Source: an uncultured bacterium (lineage in GTDB: Bacteria; Actinomycetota; Coriobacteriia; Coriobacteriales; Coriobacteriaceae). From it: a stretch of 11,547 nucleotides of DNA. Positions 1 to 6,269 of the stretch are shown here, one piece after another. The position numbers and the translations under genes are program-made. The notes under the pieces are model-generated. The model had not been told where the DNA came from. It searched no databases and worked only from the letters and a program-made list of their open reading frames with translations. The DNA is taken from NCBI GenBank assembly GCA_905215275.1, contig CAJMPE010000051.1, forward strand, positions 1 to 11,547, given 5' to 3'. The first letter of the stretch is position 1. Each line of letters begins with the position of its first letter.

Positions 1-2
1 TT

Positions 3-875
3 GACGTTCGCGGCGGTGCCCCGGCATCGCGCGAGACCGACCTGCTGCGTCCCGAGAACACCGTGGACAAGGTCCACGCCGTCTGCCTTTCGGGTGGATC
101 GGCCTTTGGTCTGGAGGCCGCAAGCGGCGTCGCCCGCGAGCTCGAGAGCCGCGGCATCGGCCTTCCCGTCGGCCCCACGCAGGTGCCCATCGTGTGCTCC
201 AGCTGCATCTTCGACCTTGCCTTTGGCGATCCCACCGTACGCCCCGACATTGAGGCTGGCATCTCCGCCGTGCGCGAGGCGCTCGACAACACCCCCACCA
301 CGCTCGAGCAGGGCAATGTAGGTGCTGGCACCGGTGCCACCGTGGGCAAGCTCATGGGCCCCGCCACCTGTATGAAGGCCGGCCTTGGAGCCGCCGCCGT
401 GGCACTCGGCCCTGTTAAGGTGGGTGCCGTGGTCTCGGTCAACGCCTGCGGCAATGTCGTCGACCCCTTCACCGGTGAATGGGTCGCCGGCATGCGCGCT
501 GCAGCAGATAGCGACCGGATCGTCGACATGGAGCTCGCAGCCTTTGCCGCCGCCGGCTCCATGCAAATGCCACTCGACCGCACCAACACCACCATCAGCT
601 GCATCGTCACCAACGTTGAGCTCACCAAGGCGCAGGCCACCAAGGTCTCCCAGATGGCCGCAGACGCCTACGCACACGCCATCCGCCCCACACACACCAC
701 CAACGACGGTGACACCATCTACACCCTCGCCAGCGGCAAACTGGGTGCCCAGGCAAGCGATGCCGTTCCCTTGGACCTTTTGGGCATGCTCGCCGTAAGG
801 GCTTTGCAAACCGCCATCGTAAACGGAGCCAAAACCGCCAAAACCTCCCACGGCATCCCCGGCGCCGCAAAGTAG
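3..875 (+). CDS. P1-family (DmpA-like) aminopeptidase, 5' truncated by window edge
   Basis: The reading frame is open from base 3 to the TAG at 873-875 and gives 290 residues. The true start lies left of the window, so the ATG-like GTG at 63 is internal: the residues before it (DVRGGAPASRETDLL) already match the family. Family hallmarks are the VCLSGGSAFGLEAASGV stretch near the start, the GNVGAGTGATVGK glycine-rich stretch (about nt 327-353), and NTTISC (about nt 585-602). In P1 peptidases (L-aminopeptidase/D-amidase-esterase, formerly S58) the precursor cuts itself and a Ser/Thr at the new N-terminus becomes the nucleophile. The N-T-T site is the likely cut region, which is inferred. Members remove N-terminal residues from small peptides or amides; the substrate here is unknown. 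Probably cytoplasmic. About 30-50 N-terminal residues appear to be missing. It converges with the glycosyltransferase gene on the other strand. Confidence 0.9.
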   Translation, partial: DVRGGAPASRETDLLRPENTVDKVHAVCLSGGSAFGLEAASGVARELESRGIGLPVGPTQVPIVCSSCIFDLAFGDPTVRPDIEAGISAVREALDNTPTTLEQGNVGAGTGATVGKLMGPATCMKAGLGAAAVALGPVKVGAVVSVNACGNVVDPFTGEWVAGMRAAADSDRIVDMELAAFAAAGSMQMPLDRTNTTISCIVTNVELTKAQATKVSQMAADAYAHAIRPTHTTNDGDTIYTLASGKLGAQASDAVPLDLLGMLAVRALQTAIVNGAKTAKTSHGIPGAAK

Positions 876-950
876 TCCACTCGACCGCCCGTCCCCGACC
901 GACTACCAACTAAGATCTTTTCAGCCCAGGCCCCTGTGTACCGCGCGTCC

Positions 951-1156
951 AAGATCTTCAAATTCACCTATCTGACAATCGATTTATAGCAGAGGCCCCT
1001 TGGCCTTTAGTTTGATACAAGTTCCGCACGAGCCGGAAAGCACTTAATGTGCTTTCCGTGCGAGCAGGACTGTTCGCAGTAGCAAACTAAAGGCCAAGGG
1101 GCCCAGTCAACCTATCAGCAGCGATTACTCAACAGTTAGTTGAATTTGAAGATCTT
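951..1156. repeat. Outer 16-bp inverted repeat around the tail-to-tail gap
   Basis: Bases 951-966 and 1141-1156 are perfect 16-bp inverted copies (AAGATCTTCAAATTCA on the plus strand at 951). The right arm codes for the last residues (KIFKF) of the glycosyltransferase. The left arm reads ASKIFKF on the plus strand in the frame of the upstream peptidase, after its stop. The arms bracket the 994-1103 palindrome. It is either structural (a three-level nested stem) or a relic of a second glycosyltransferase 3' end. Confidence 0.7.
994..1103. repeat. Nested palindrome with 21-bp perfect arms, possible bidirectional terminator or mobile repeat
   Basis: Arms 994-1014 and 1083-1103 are perfect 21-bp inverted copies, starting GGCCCCTTGG and ending TTTAGTTTG. 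Inside is a second perfect hairpin, CGGAAAGCAC (1034-1043) with GTGCTTTCCG (1049-1058) and a 5-base loop TTAAT. A side stem TGCGA (1059-1063) with TCGCA (1074-1078) is also possible. The element sits between the stop of the peptidase gene (875) and the stop of the glycosyltransferase gene (1136), so it may end transcription from both sides. There is no clear T-tract, so a REP/MITE-like repeat or an RNA-structure role is equally possible. I saw no target-site duplication. Confidence 0.75.
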
Positions 1157-2167
1157 AGAGGCAAGATGGTATAGGCCGAGTGTGGTTTTGTCTCCGGCTC
1201 GTCCATGCAGGTTGGTAAAGAATCCGACCACGCCGTAGCGAGCGCGACGATACATGCGCTCATCGTACTCCTTCAGGTCCTTCCATAGCGTCTTCAGGCG
1301 CTCATCGGCACAATCTTCCTCGGAAAGCTTGGTGAGCACCGAGCAAATCGCCATCATCATGGTGAAGTAGCCCATCATGTACGAACGCAGACGCGAGGAC
1401 TCAACGTCCTGGTACAGGTGGAACGATTCCATCATGATGCGCGTTACGCGGAACTGCTGACCCAGGCGCTTGACCATCGTGGCCTCATTGACGCTCTGGC
1501 CCTCGCGACCGATAAAGTAGCGATAGAGGTCGATGTCGGCGTAGTACATGGTCTTGCAGCGCGGCAGCGGCACGTATGCGTAGATATTATCCACGTAGAA
1601 CGTGTGTGCCGGCATAGGCAGATTGGACTCGCGCAGTACATCGGTGCGATAGCACAGGCTGTGCATGAGCAGGTTCTGATCGGGACGGAAGTGCCCGATC
1701 TGGTCCCAAGAGAAAATCTTTTTGCGCGGCAGGGCAAACTTGTAGCCAATAGCGGTATGCGTGCCCTCGTAAACCTTCTCGTACACGTAGTTCGAGATAA
1801 ACAGATCGACGCGCTGGTCGCGCTCCTCAAAGCCACGCAGAATCGACAGCATGGTCGAAAGGGCAGCGCCGTCAAGCCAGTCGTCCGAGTCGACAACCTT
1901 GTAGTAGGTGCCCCGCGCCTCGCGCAGACCCGAGAGAACGGCGATACCGTGGCCACCGTTCTCCTGGTGCACCACGCGGATGATTCCAGGATAACGGGCC
2001 TCCCACTCGTCGGCCTTGGCGGCCGTCTCGTCCTTGGAGCCGTCGTCCACCACGATAATCTCGATATCGGTGGCGTAATTGCTCCCCTCCAAGATGGAGG
2101 TGATGCAATGGTCCATGTCCTTGGCGGCGTTATACGAGGGAATACCGAATGTTATGACTTTATGCAT
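1136..2167 (-). CDS. Family 2 glycosyltransferase
   Basis: 343 residues from the ATG at 2167. It has the GT-A (GT2) layout: an N-terminal VITFGIPSYNA strand-turn, VVDDGSKDE (DDGS at residues 41-44, nucleotide-sugar binding), QENGGHG (69-74) and DSDDW (93-97, the metal-binding DXD-like motif). The C-terminal half, about 200 residues, is less typical and has no clear membrane helix. It likely transfers a sugar from a nucleotide-sugar donor onto a growing surface glycan on the cytoplasmic side. It overlaps the end of glf by 8 bases (ATGCATAA), so the two are translationally coupled. This makes UDP-galactofuranose a plausible donor, which is inferred. An in-frame ATG at 2185 would add MRLSPA; neither start has a good ribosome binding site. 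I prefer 2167 because the family usually begins close to the first strand. Confidence 0.9.
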   Translation of the reverse strand: MHKVITFGIPSYNAAKDMDHCITSILEGSNYATDIEIIVVDDGSKDETAAKADEWEARYPGIIRVVHQENGGHGIAVLSGLREARGTYYKVVDSDDWLDGAALSTMLSILRGFEERDQRVDLFISNYVYEKVYEGTHTAIGYKFALPRKKIFSWDQIGHFRPDQNLLMHSLCYRTDVLRESNLPMPAHTFYVDNIYAYVPLPRCKTMYYADIDLYRYFIGREGQSVNEATMVKRLGQQFRVTRIMMESFHLYQDVESSRLRSYMMGYFTMMMAICSVLTKLSEEDCADERLKTLWKDLKEYDERMYRRARYGVVGFFTNLHGRAGDKTTLGLYHLASKIFKFN

Positions 2168-3362
2168 GGCAGGCGATAATCTCATCCGAAAGATCGAGGG
2201 CGGAATTGGTCACGGCGTCCATATCGTAGTAACGATACTCGGCCAGACGACCCACGGGGTGGAAGTTCGTCAGGTTCTGGACGCGCTCAAGATAGCGCTC
2301 ATAGAGTTCACGATTCTCGGGCTCAAGAATGGCGTAGTACGGCGTCTCGCCCGAGCCGGGCGCGTAGGCCTTGGAGTACTCCTTCATGATGGTGGTCTTG
2401 CCGGGCAAAACCTGACCGGTCATGTTCTTGAACTCTGTGATGCGCGTGTAGTCCTCGCTCGTGGTGTAGTTGACGGTACCCACGGGCTGGAACTGATCCA
2501 TATCGAGCGTCTCGAACTTCATGTCGAGCGTGCGGTACGGCAGCGCGCCCAGATCGAGATTGAACAGCTCGTCGAGTGGACCGGTGTAGACGATCTCGCC
2601 ACCATAGACCTTACCGTCGATCTTGACGGTAGTCTCGTCGATCTCAAAGAGGTCACGGGCGTCTACGTCACAGAATACGTCAATCAGGTCGTGATCGAGC
2701 ATATGCCCGAACAGCGCGGTATAGCCATCCTGCGGCATGCCCTGGAAAGGAGCCTGCGGGAAGTAGCGATCGTCATCGCCCACAAAGACGGGAACGCGGC
2801 CGGTGATCGAGGGGTCGATCTGGTCGGGCGTCTGGCCCCACTGCTTCATGGTGTAATGCAAAAAGACGTTCTCATAGACATAATCGGCGACCTCGGCAAG
2901 ATCCGGGTCGTTCTTCTTGCGCAGCTCCATAATGGGCACCTTGACGTCCTTGCCAAAGGTCTCCACGAGCTTTTGGTACAGTTCCTCGCCGCGCTCATCG
3001 CCAAAGGCGAGCTTGAGGCTCGCATGGTTAAAGGGCACGGGCATAAGGGTACCGTTGATGTTGGCGAGCACCTTGTGCTGGTAGTCCGTCCACTTGGTAA
3101 AGCGCGACAGGAAATTGTGGACGCGCTCGTTAAAGGTATGGTAGATGTGCGGACCATACTCGTGGACCAGGATTCCCGCCTCGTCAGTGCAGTCGAAGGC
3201 ATTGCCCGCAATGTGGCTACGGCGCTCCAAAACGGCAACACGATAGCCGATAGTTTCGGCAAGACGGCGGGCGCAAACGGCACCGGCATAACCGGCGCCG
3301 ACAACAATCATGTCGTACGCGCCGGCATTAAAGCCTTCAGGCAGGCCTGAGGTAATCTGCAT
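2160..3362 (-). CDS. glf: UDP-galactopyranose mutase
   Basis: 400 residues. The enzyme interconverts UDP-galactopyranose and UDP-galactofuranose using reduced FAD, supplying galactofuranose for surface glycans. Visible support: the N-terminal Rossmann motif VVGAGYAGAV (about 20-29), an acidic strand end LERR (45-48), AGNAFD (52-57), the hallmark HEYGPHIYHT (67-76), and the VNYT...YTRITEFK segment that is characteristic of the mutase C-terminal half. Length matches bacterial Glf (about 370-400). The ATG at 3362 is supported by AAGGAG seven bases upstream on the minus strand. The first about 15 residues precede the usual Rossmann start and are a short extension. The stop overlaps the start of the GT2 gene. 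Transcription probably starts in the shared divergent region with pta. Confidence 0.95.
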   Translation of the reverse strand: MQITSGLPEGFNAGAYDMIVVGAGYAGAVCARRLAETIGYRVAVLERRSHIAGNAFDCTDEAGILVHEYGPHIYHTFNERVHNFLSRFTKWTDYQHKVLANINGTLMPVPFNHASLKLAFGDERGEELYQKLVETFGKDVKVPIMELRKKNDPDLAEVADYVYENVFLHYTMKQWGQTPDQIDPSITGRVPVFVGDDDRYFPQAPFQGMPQDGYTALFGHMLDHDLIDVFCDVDARDLFEIDETTVKIDGKVYGGEIVYTGPLDELFNLDLGALPYRTLDMKFETLDMDQFQPVGTVNYTTSEDYTRITEFKNMTGQVLPGKTTIMKEYSKAYAPGSGETPYYAILEPENRELYERYLERVQNLTNFHPVGRLAEYRYYDMDAVTNSALDLSDEIIACHA

Positions 3363-3437
3363 CGATACTCCTTGTCAAAAGCCACGTGCTCGTTAGCTGG
3401 GCTTTTCTCGAACATTCTTCGAGACATATTTATCAGA

Positions 3438-3469
3438 GCGATTATAGCGCTAATGCGTCCTATAATGAG
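3438..3469. promoter_or_regulatory. Overlapping divergent promoters for glf (-) and pta (+), candidate
   Basis: Two perfect TATAAT boxes face away from each other: plus strand at 3461-3466 (towards pta) and minus strand at 3441-3446 (towards glf). With a 17-base spacer each would have its -35 region on top of the other's -10 box. The -35 hexamers are poor (GCGATT and CTCATT), so this is a candidate from sequence only. Predicted 5' leaders are about 70 bases for glf and about 120 for pta. Confidence 0.5.
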
Positions 3470-3590
3470 CTTGCCACACAAGGAAAGCTCAAGCACCGCG
3501 GCGTACATTATTGAAAGGTAAACCCGCTAGCAGCGGGTTTATTCGTGAACAGCCGGGCGCCTGGAGCTTAGCGAAACGCTTGTAAGGAGT
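3467..3590 (+). promoter_or_regulatory. Structured 5' leader of pta with terminator-like hairpin, possible attenuator
   Basis: Downstream of the candidate pta promoter, GAGCTT (3467-3472) can pair with AAGCTC (3485-3490). A second GAGCTT (3564-3569), just before the AAGGAG ribosome binding site (3584-3589), could pair with the same AAGCTC instead. Between them lies a GC-rich 9-bp hairpin, AAACCCGCT (3520-3528) with AGCGGGTTT (3532-3540) and a 3-base loop, followed by ATTCG. No gene ends here on either strand, so a terminator-like hairpin in this place suggests control of pta itself. No known riboswitch class was recognised. Confidence 0.4.
3520..3540 (+). terminator. Terminator-like hairpin in pta leader
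   Basis: A perfect 9-bp stem (AAACCCGCT with AGCGGGTTT) and a 3-base AGC loop, followed by a short weak U-rich stretch (UUUAUU, counting the stem end). It lies 53 bases before the pta start codon. The weak tail means readthrough is likely, as expected of an attenuator rather than a full stop. Confidence 0.5.
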
Positions 3591-3593
3591 AAC

Positions 3594-4574
3594 ATGAGCG
3601 ATTTCCTTAACCGTATGAAGTCTGCCGCCAAGGCCGACCTTAAGACGATCGTCCTGCCCGAGGGCGAGGATCCGCGCACCATCGTCGCGGCCAACAAGAT
3701 CATCGAGGAAGGCCTGGCAAAGCTCGTCATCCTGGGCAACCCCGACGAGATCGACGTTCCCGGCGCCACCGTCATCGACCCGCGCAATGCCGAAAAGCAC
3801 GAGGAGTACGCGCAGAAGTTTGCCGAGCTCCGCGCCAAGAAGGGCGTTACCATCGAGCAGGCTCGCGCCCAGGTGATGGACGCCACCTACTTTGGCACCA
3901 TGATGGTCAAGATGGGCGACGCCGACGGCCTGGTCTCCGGCGCCTGCCACTCCACCGCCGACACCCTGCGTCCCGCGCTGCAGATTCTCAAGACCGCCCC
4001 GGGCACCAAGCTGGTCTCGGCCTTCTTCGTGATGTGCACCGACACCCCGCAGTTCGGCACCGACGGCACGCTGATCTTCGCCGACTGCGGCCTCAACATC
4101 AACCCGTCTTCTGACGAGCTCTCCGAGATCGCCATCGCCTCCGCTCACTCTTGGTCCACCTTCATGGGCAACGTTGAGCCGCACGTAGCCATGCTCTCCT
4201 ACTCCACCATGGGCTCCGCCGGTGGCGAGGTCGCCAAGAAGGTCCAGGAGGCTGTGAAGTTCTGCAAGGAGAAGGCTCCCGAGCTTGCCATCGACGGCGA
4301 CCTGCAGCTCGATGCTGCCATTGTCCCCACCGTCGCCCAGCTCAAGGCCCCAGGTTCCTCCGTTGCCGGCAAGGCCAACGTGCTCGTGTTCCCCGACCTC
4401 GAGGCCGGCAACATCGGCTACAAGCTGGTCCAGCGCTTCGCTGGCGCTGACGCCTACGGCCCCATCCTGCAGGGCATCGCCAAGCCGGTCAACGACCTGT
4501 CGCGCGGCTGCTCTGCCGACGACATCGTGGGTGTCGTGGCCATCACCGCCGTCCAGGCTCAGATGGCTGAGTAG
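3594..4574 (+). CDS. pta: Phosphate acetyltransferase
   Basis: 326 residues, the size of the single-domain class I enzyme. It converts acetyl-CoA and phosphate to acetyl phosphate and CoA in the cytoplasm. With acetate kinase this gives ATP and acetate during fermentation. Visible support: IVLPEGEDPRT (19-29) at the N-terminus, GLVSGACHSTADTLRPALQ (112-130), FADCGLNINPSSDELSEIA (162-180), MLSYSTMGSA (200-209), DGDLQLDAAIVP (234-245) and the C-terminal PVNDLSRGCSADDIV (298-312). The last carries the Arg (304) and Asp (310) that correspond to catalytic residues of the Methanosarcina enzyme. The ATG at 3594 follows AAGGAG at 3584-3589. It is divergent from glf and convergent with ackA1, instead of the more usual pta-ackA operon. 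Confidence 0.97.
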   Translation: MSDFLNRMKSAAKADLKTIVLPEGEDPRTIVAANKIIEEGLAKLVILGNPDEIDVPGATVIDPRNAEKHEEYAQKFAELRAKKGVTIEQARAQVMDATYFGTMMVKMGDADGLVSGACHSTADTLRPALQILKTAPGTKLVSAFFVMCTDTPQFGTDGTLIFADCGLNINPSSDELSEIAIASAHSWSTFMGNVEPHVAMLSYSTMGSAGGEVAKKVQEAVKFCKEKAPELAIDGDLQLDAAIVPTVAQLKAPGSSVAGKANVLVFPDLEAGNIGYKLVQRFAGADAYGPILQGIAKPVNDLSRGCSADDIVGVVAITAVQAQMAE

Positions 4575-4590
4575 CGTACGCACTCGCCCG

Positions 4591-4719
4591 AAGGCCGTAC
4601 GGGCTAACCCCTGAAAACGTCCTCGACCAATGAAGTGCCCCCGTTCTGCTCCTTCGGAGCTACGAACGGGGGCGCTTCTGGTCTGCGGAGTGTTTTCAGG
4701 GGTTAGCCCGTACGGCCTT
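4591..4719. repeat. Nested palindrome with 28-bp perfect arms after pta
   Basis: Arms 4591-4618 and 4692-4719 are perfect 28-bp inverted copies; the left one begins AAGGCCGTACGG and ends CCTGAAAAC. Inside is a second long stem, 4633-4646 with 4664-4677 (14 bp with one G-U pair in RNA, core GCCCCCGTTC/GAACGGGGGC), capped by GCTCC-TTC-GGAGC (4648-4660). The whole 129-base unit could fold as one long rod with one internal loop. It begins 17 bases after the pta stop and probably serves as its 3' end or terminator, though no strong T-tract follows. No flanking target duplication was seen. Its layout resembles the 994-1103 element, also in a tail-to-tail gap. Confidence 0.85.
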
Positions 4720-4870
4720 CTACTGCCACATAGCATTCAGGGTATCTGGGGTGGGCGGCGGCTTGGCTACGAGCTGGGGCTGAAGATCTGAATGATTGGA
4801 TGCCGTTGCCGGGAGCGCAGGCATTGCTGGTGATGACCGCTTTGGGACTGGAATTACTGCCTGCTAGCAA
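4720..4870. other. Intergenic stretch with no recognisable feature
   Basis: This is the remainder of the 352-base gap between pta and ackA1, after the palindrome and before the ackA1 terminator. I see no convincing open frame with a ribosome binding site, no RNA gene and no clear repeat. Confidence 0.5.
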
Positions 4871-4904
4871 AAAGGCCTCCGGAGCTGTTGCTCTGGAGGC
4901 CTTT
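4871..4904 (-). terminator. Intrinsic terminator of ackA1
   Basis: Stem AAAGGCCTCC (4871-4880) with GGAGGCCTTT (4895-4904), continued inside by GAGC (4882-4885) with GCTC (4890-4893) through one G-U pair, and a 4-base loop. That is about 15 pairs. Read on the minus strand it ends in five Ts, 22 bases after the ackA1 stop. The plus-strand tail (TTTCGTTT) is weaker but could also stop readthrough from pta. Confidence 0.9.
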
Positions 4905-4926
4905 CGTTTACTTGCAAATGCGAGCG

Positions 4927-6105
4927 TTAGTTGTTCTTGGTCAGGCGCTCGACGTCGTGGGCGATCATGTATTCCTCGTCGGTGGGGATGACCATGACCG
5001 TGACGGCGGAACCGGCGGCACTGATGACCTGCGGGCCGTTGCCCACAGCCTCGCGGTTCTTGTTGTTGTCGATGCGTACGCCCAGCCACTCAAAGCAGTC
5101 GCAGAAGGCCTTGCGGATCGACCAGTCGTTCTCGCCGATACCGGCGGTAAAGGTGATGGTGTCCACGCCCGCCATAGAAGCGATCATGGAGCCAGCCTGC
5201 TGCATGGCTTTGTAGGCGAACATATCGAAGGCGAGCAGGCAGCGCTCGTCGCCCTCGGAGGCGCGCGTGCGGATGTCGCGGGCGTCGTTGGAGATACCCG
5301 AAATGGCAAGCAGGCCGGACTGCTTGTTCATCATGTCGTCGACTTCCTGGTAGCTGTAGCCGCCCTCGCGCTGCAGGTAGCACACGGTAGCCGGGTCAAT
5401 GGAGCCGCAACGGGTGCCCATCATCAGACCGTCAAGCGGCGTGAGGCCCATCGTGGTGTCGCGGCACACGCCGTCCTCAATGGCGGCAAGCGAAGCACCG
5501 TTACCCAAATGGCACGAAAGCAGACGGTGGCAGCGCGAACCCAGGATCTCCTTGGCCATCATCCACTCATAGCGGTGGCTCGTGCCGTGGGCGCCGTACT
5601 TGCGCACGTGGTACTTGTCGCACACGTCCTTGGGCAGCGCGTAGGTATAGGCGACCTCGGGCATGGTCATGTGGAACGAGGTATCGAAGACGGCGACGTT
5701 GGGCAGCTCCGGATACTTCTCGCGGCAATACTCGATTGCTGCGGCCTCGCCGTAGTTGTGCAGCGGAGCAAGCGGTGCCACCTCAAGAATCTTGGCCATA
5801 ACCTCGTCGTCGACAACTGCGGAATCATCGAAGTGCCAGCCGCCCTGAACGATACGATGGCCAATGCCATCAATCGTAAAGTCGGTCTTCTCGAGCTCCT
5901 CGAGCACGCGAGCGATAGCAGAGCGATGATCGGGGAAAGGGACCTCCTCGGTCTGCTTGGCACCACCGTTCTCGGAGTGGCCAAAGATGCCCATCTCCGA
6001 GCCGATACGCTCGCAGTTGCCCTTGGCGAAAACCTCGCGGGTATCGGTATCCAAAAGCTGATATTTAAGGCTCGAGCTGCCGGCGTTGACAACAAGTACG
6101 TTCAT
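4927..6105 (-). CDS. ackA: Acetate kinase (canonical copy)
   Basis: 392 residues, typical for AckA. It transfers phosphate between acetyl phosphate and ADP, giving ATP and acetate. All residues I would expect from the Methanosarcina thermophila enzyme are present: N7 and S10/S12 (VNAGSSSLKY), R84 (GHRIVQGG), H116 (APLHN), D141 (FDTSFH), H173 and H177 (HGTSHRY), H199-N202 (HLGNGAS), R232 (GTRCGSID) and E377/E378 (PTDEEYMIA). Start ATG at 6105 follows AAAGGAG four to five bases upstream. Its upstream gap (6106-6220) contains a candidate promoter and a palindromic site, so it is likely transcribed separately from the second copy. It has its own strong terminator. It is a clear paralogue of the gene at 6270-7448: the same length and nearly gap-free alignment by eye. 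Confidence 0.97.
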   Translation of the reverse strand: MNVLVVNAGSSSLKYQLLDTDTREVFAKGNCERIGSEMGIFGHSENGGAKQTEEVPFPDHRSAIARVLEELEKTDFTIDGIGHRIVQGGWHFDDSAVVDDEVMAKILEVAPLAPLHNYGEAAAIEYCREKYPELPNVAVFDTSFHMTMPEVAYTYALPKDVCDKYHVRKYGAHGTSHRYEWMMAKEILGSRCHRLLSCHLGNGASLAAIEDGVCRDTTMGLTPLDGLMMGTRCGSIDPATVCYLQREGGYSYQEVDDMMNKQSGLLAISGISNDARDIRTRASEGDERCLLAFDMFAYKAMQQAGSMIASMAGVDTITFTAGIGENDWSIRKAFCDCFEWLGVRIDNNKNREAVGNGPQVISAAGSAVTVMVIPTDEEYMIAHDVERLTKNN

Positions 6106-6171
6106 GAGACTCCTTTGCAGTGCAATACGGTCGACGCAGACCCCTTAAGGCGGCCGCATGTTAATAAGAAG

Positions 6172-6198
6172 TTATCACAACTTGATAAATAGCTATCA
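6172..6198. promoter_or_regulatory. Candidate operator: three TTATCA/TGATA half-sites at 11-base spacing, upstream of ackA1
   Basis: TTATCA (6172-6177) and TGATAA (6183-6188) form a perfect 6-5-6 palindrome. A third half-site, TATCA (6194-6198), pairs with TGATA as a second overlapping palindrome. Half-sites begin at 6172, 6183 and 6194, one helical turn apart. On the minus strand a possible promoter (TTATCA, 16 bases, TATTAA) overlaps it, so binding here would affect ackA1 initiation. The regulator is not known. Confidence 0.45.
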
Positions 6199-6223
6199 GG
6201 CATATCGCCCAACGAGCACAAAA

Positions 6224-6258
6224 GAGGGGCCGAACGGCGCTCGGTCGTCCAGCCCCTC
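6224..6258 (-). terminator. Intrinsic terminator of second acetate kinase gene
   Basis: GAGGGGC (6224-6230) pairs with GCCCCTC (6252-6258); inside, CCGA (6230-6233, sharing one base) can extend with TCGG (6241-6244). On the minus strand the stem is followed by TTTTG. It starts 12 bases after the stop of the gene at 6270, separating the two acetate kinase transcripts. Confidence 0.8.
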
Positions 6259-6269
6259 CCCTCTTGCAA

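Noticed and set aside
63..875. P1 peptidase starting at the GTG at 63
   Set aside because: Family-typical residues run in frame from base 3, so the gene is cut by the window edge.
2079..3350. Long plus-strand open frame opposite glf
   Set aside because: Antisense shadow of a strongly conserved glf gene in GC-rich DNA; low-complexity protein with no family features.
4583..4727. Target-site duplication flanking the 28-bp palindrome
   Set aside because: The flanks CTCGCCCG and CTACTGCC do not match convincingly, so insertion is not shown.
3489..4736. Long minus-strand open frame opposite pta
   Set aside because: Antisense to a clear pta gene; no ribosome binding site and no recognisable domain.
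6168..6190. Rex (NADH-sensing) operator upstream of ackA1
   Set aside because: A TTGTGA half is present on the minus strand but the matching TCACAA half is not at the right spacing; the better palindrome is TTATCA-N5-TGATAA.
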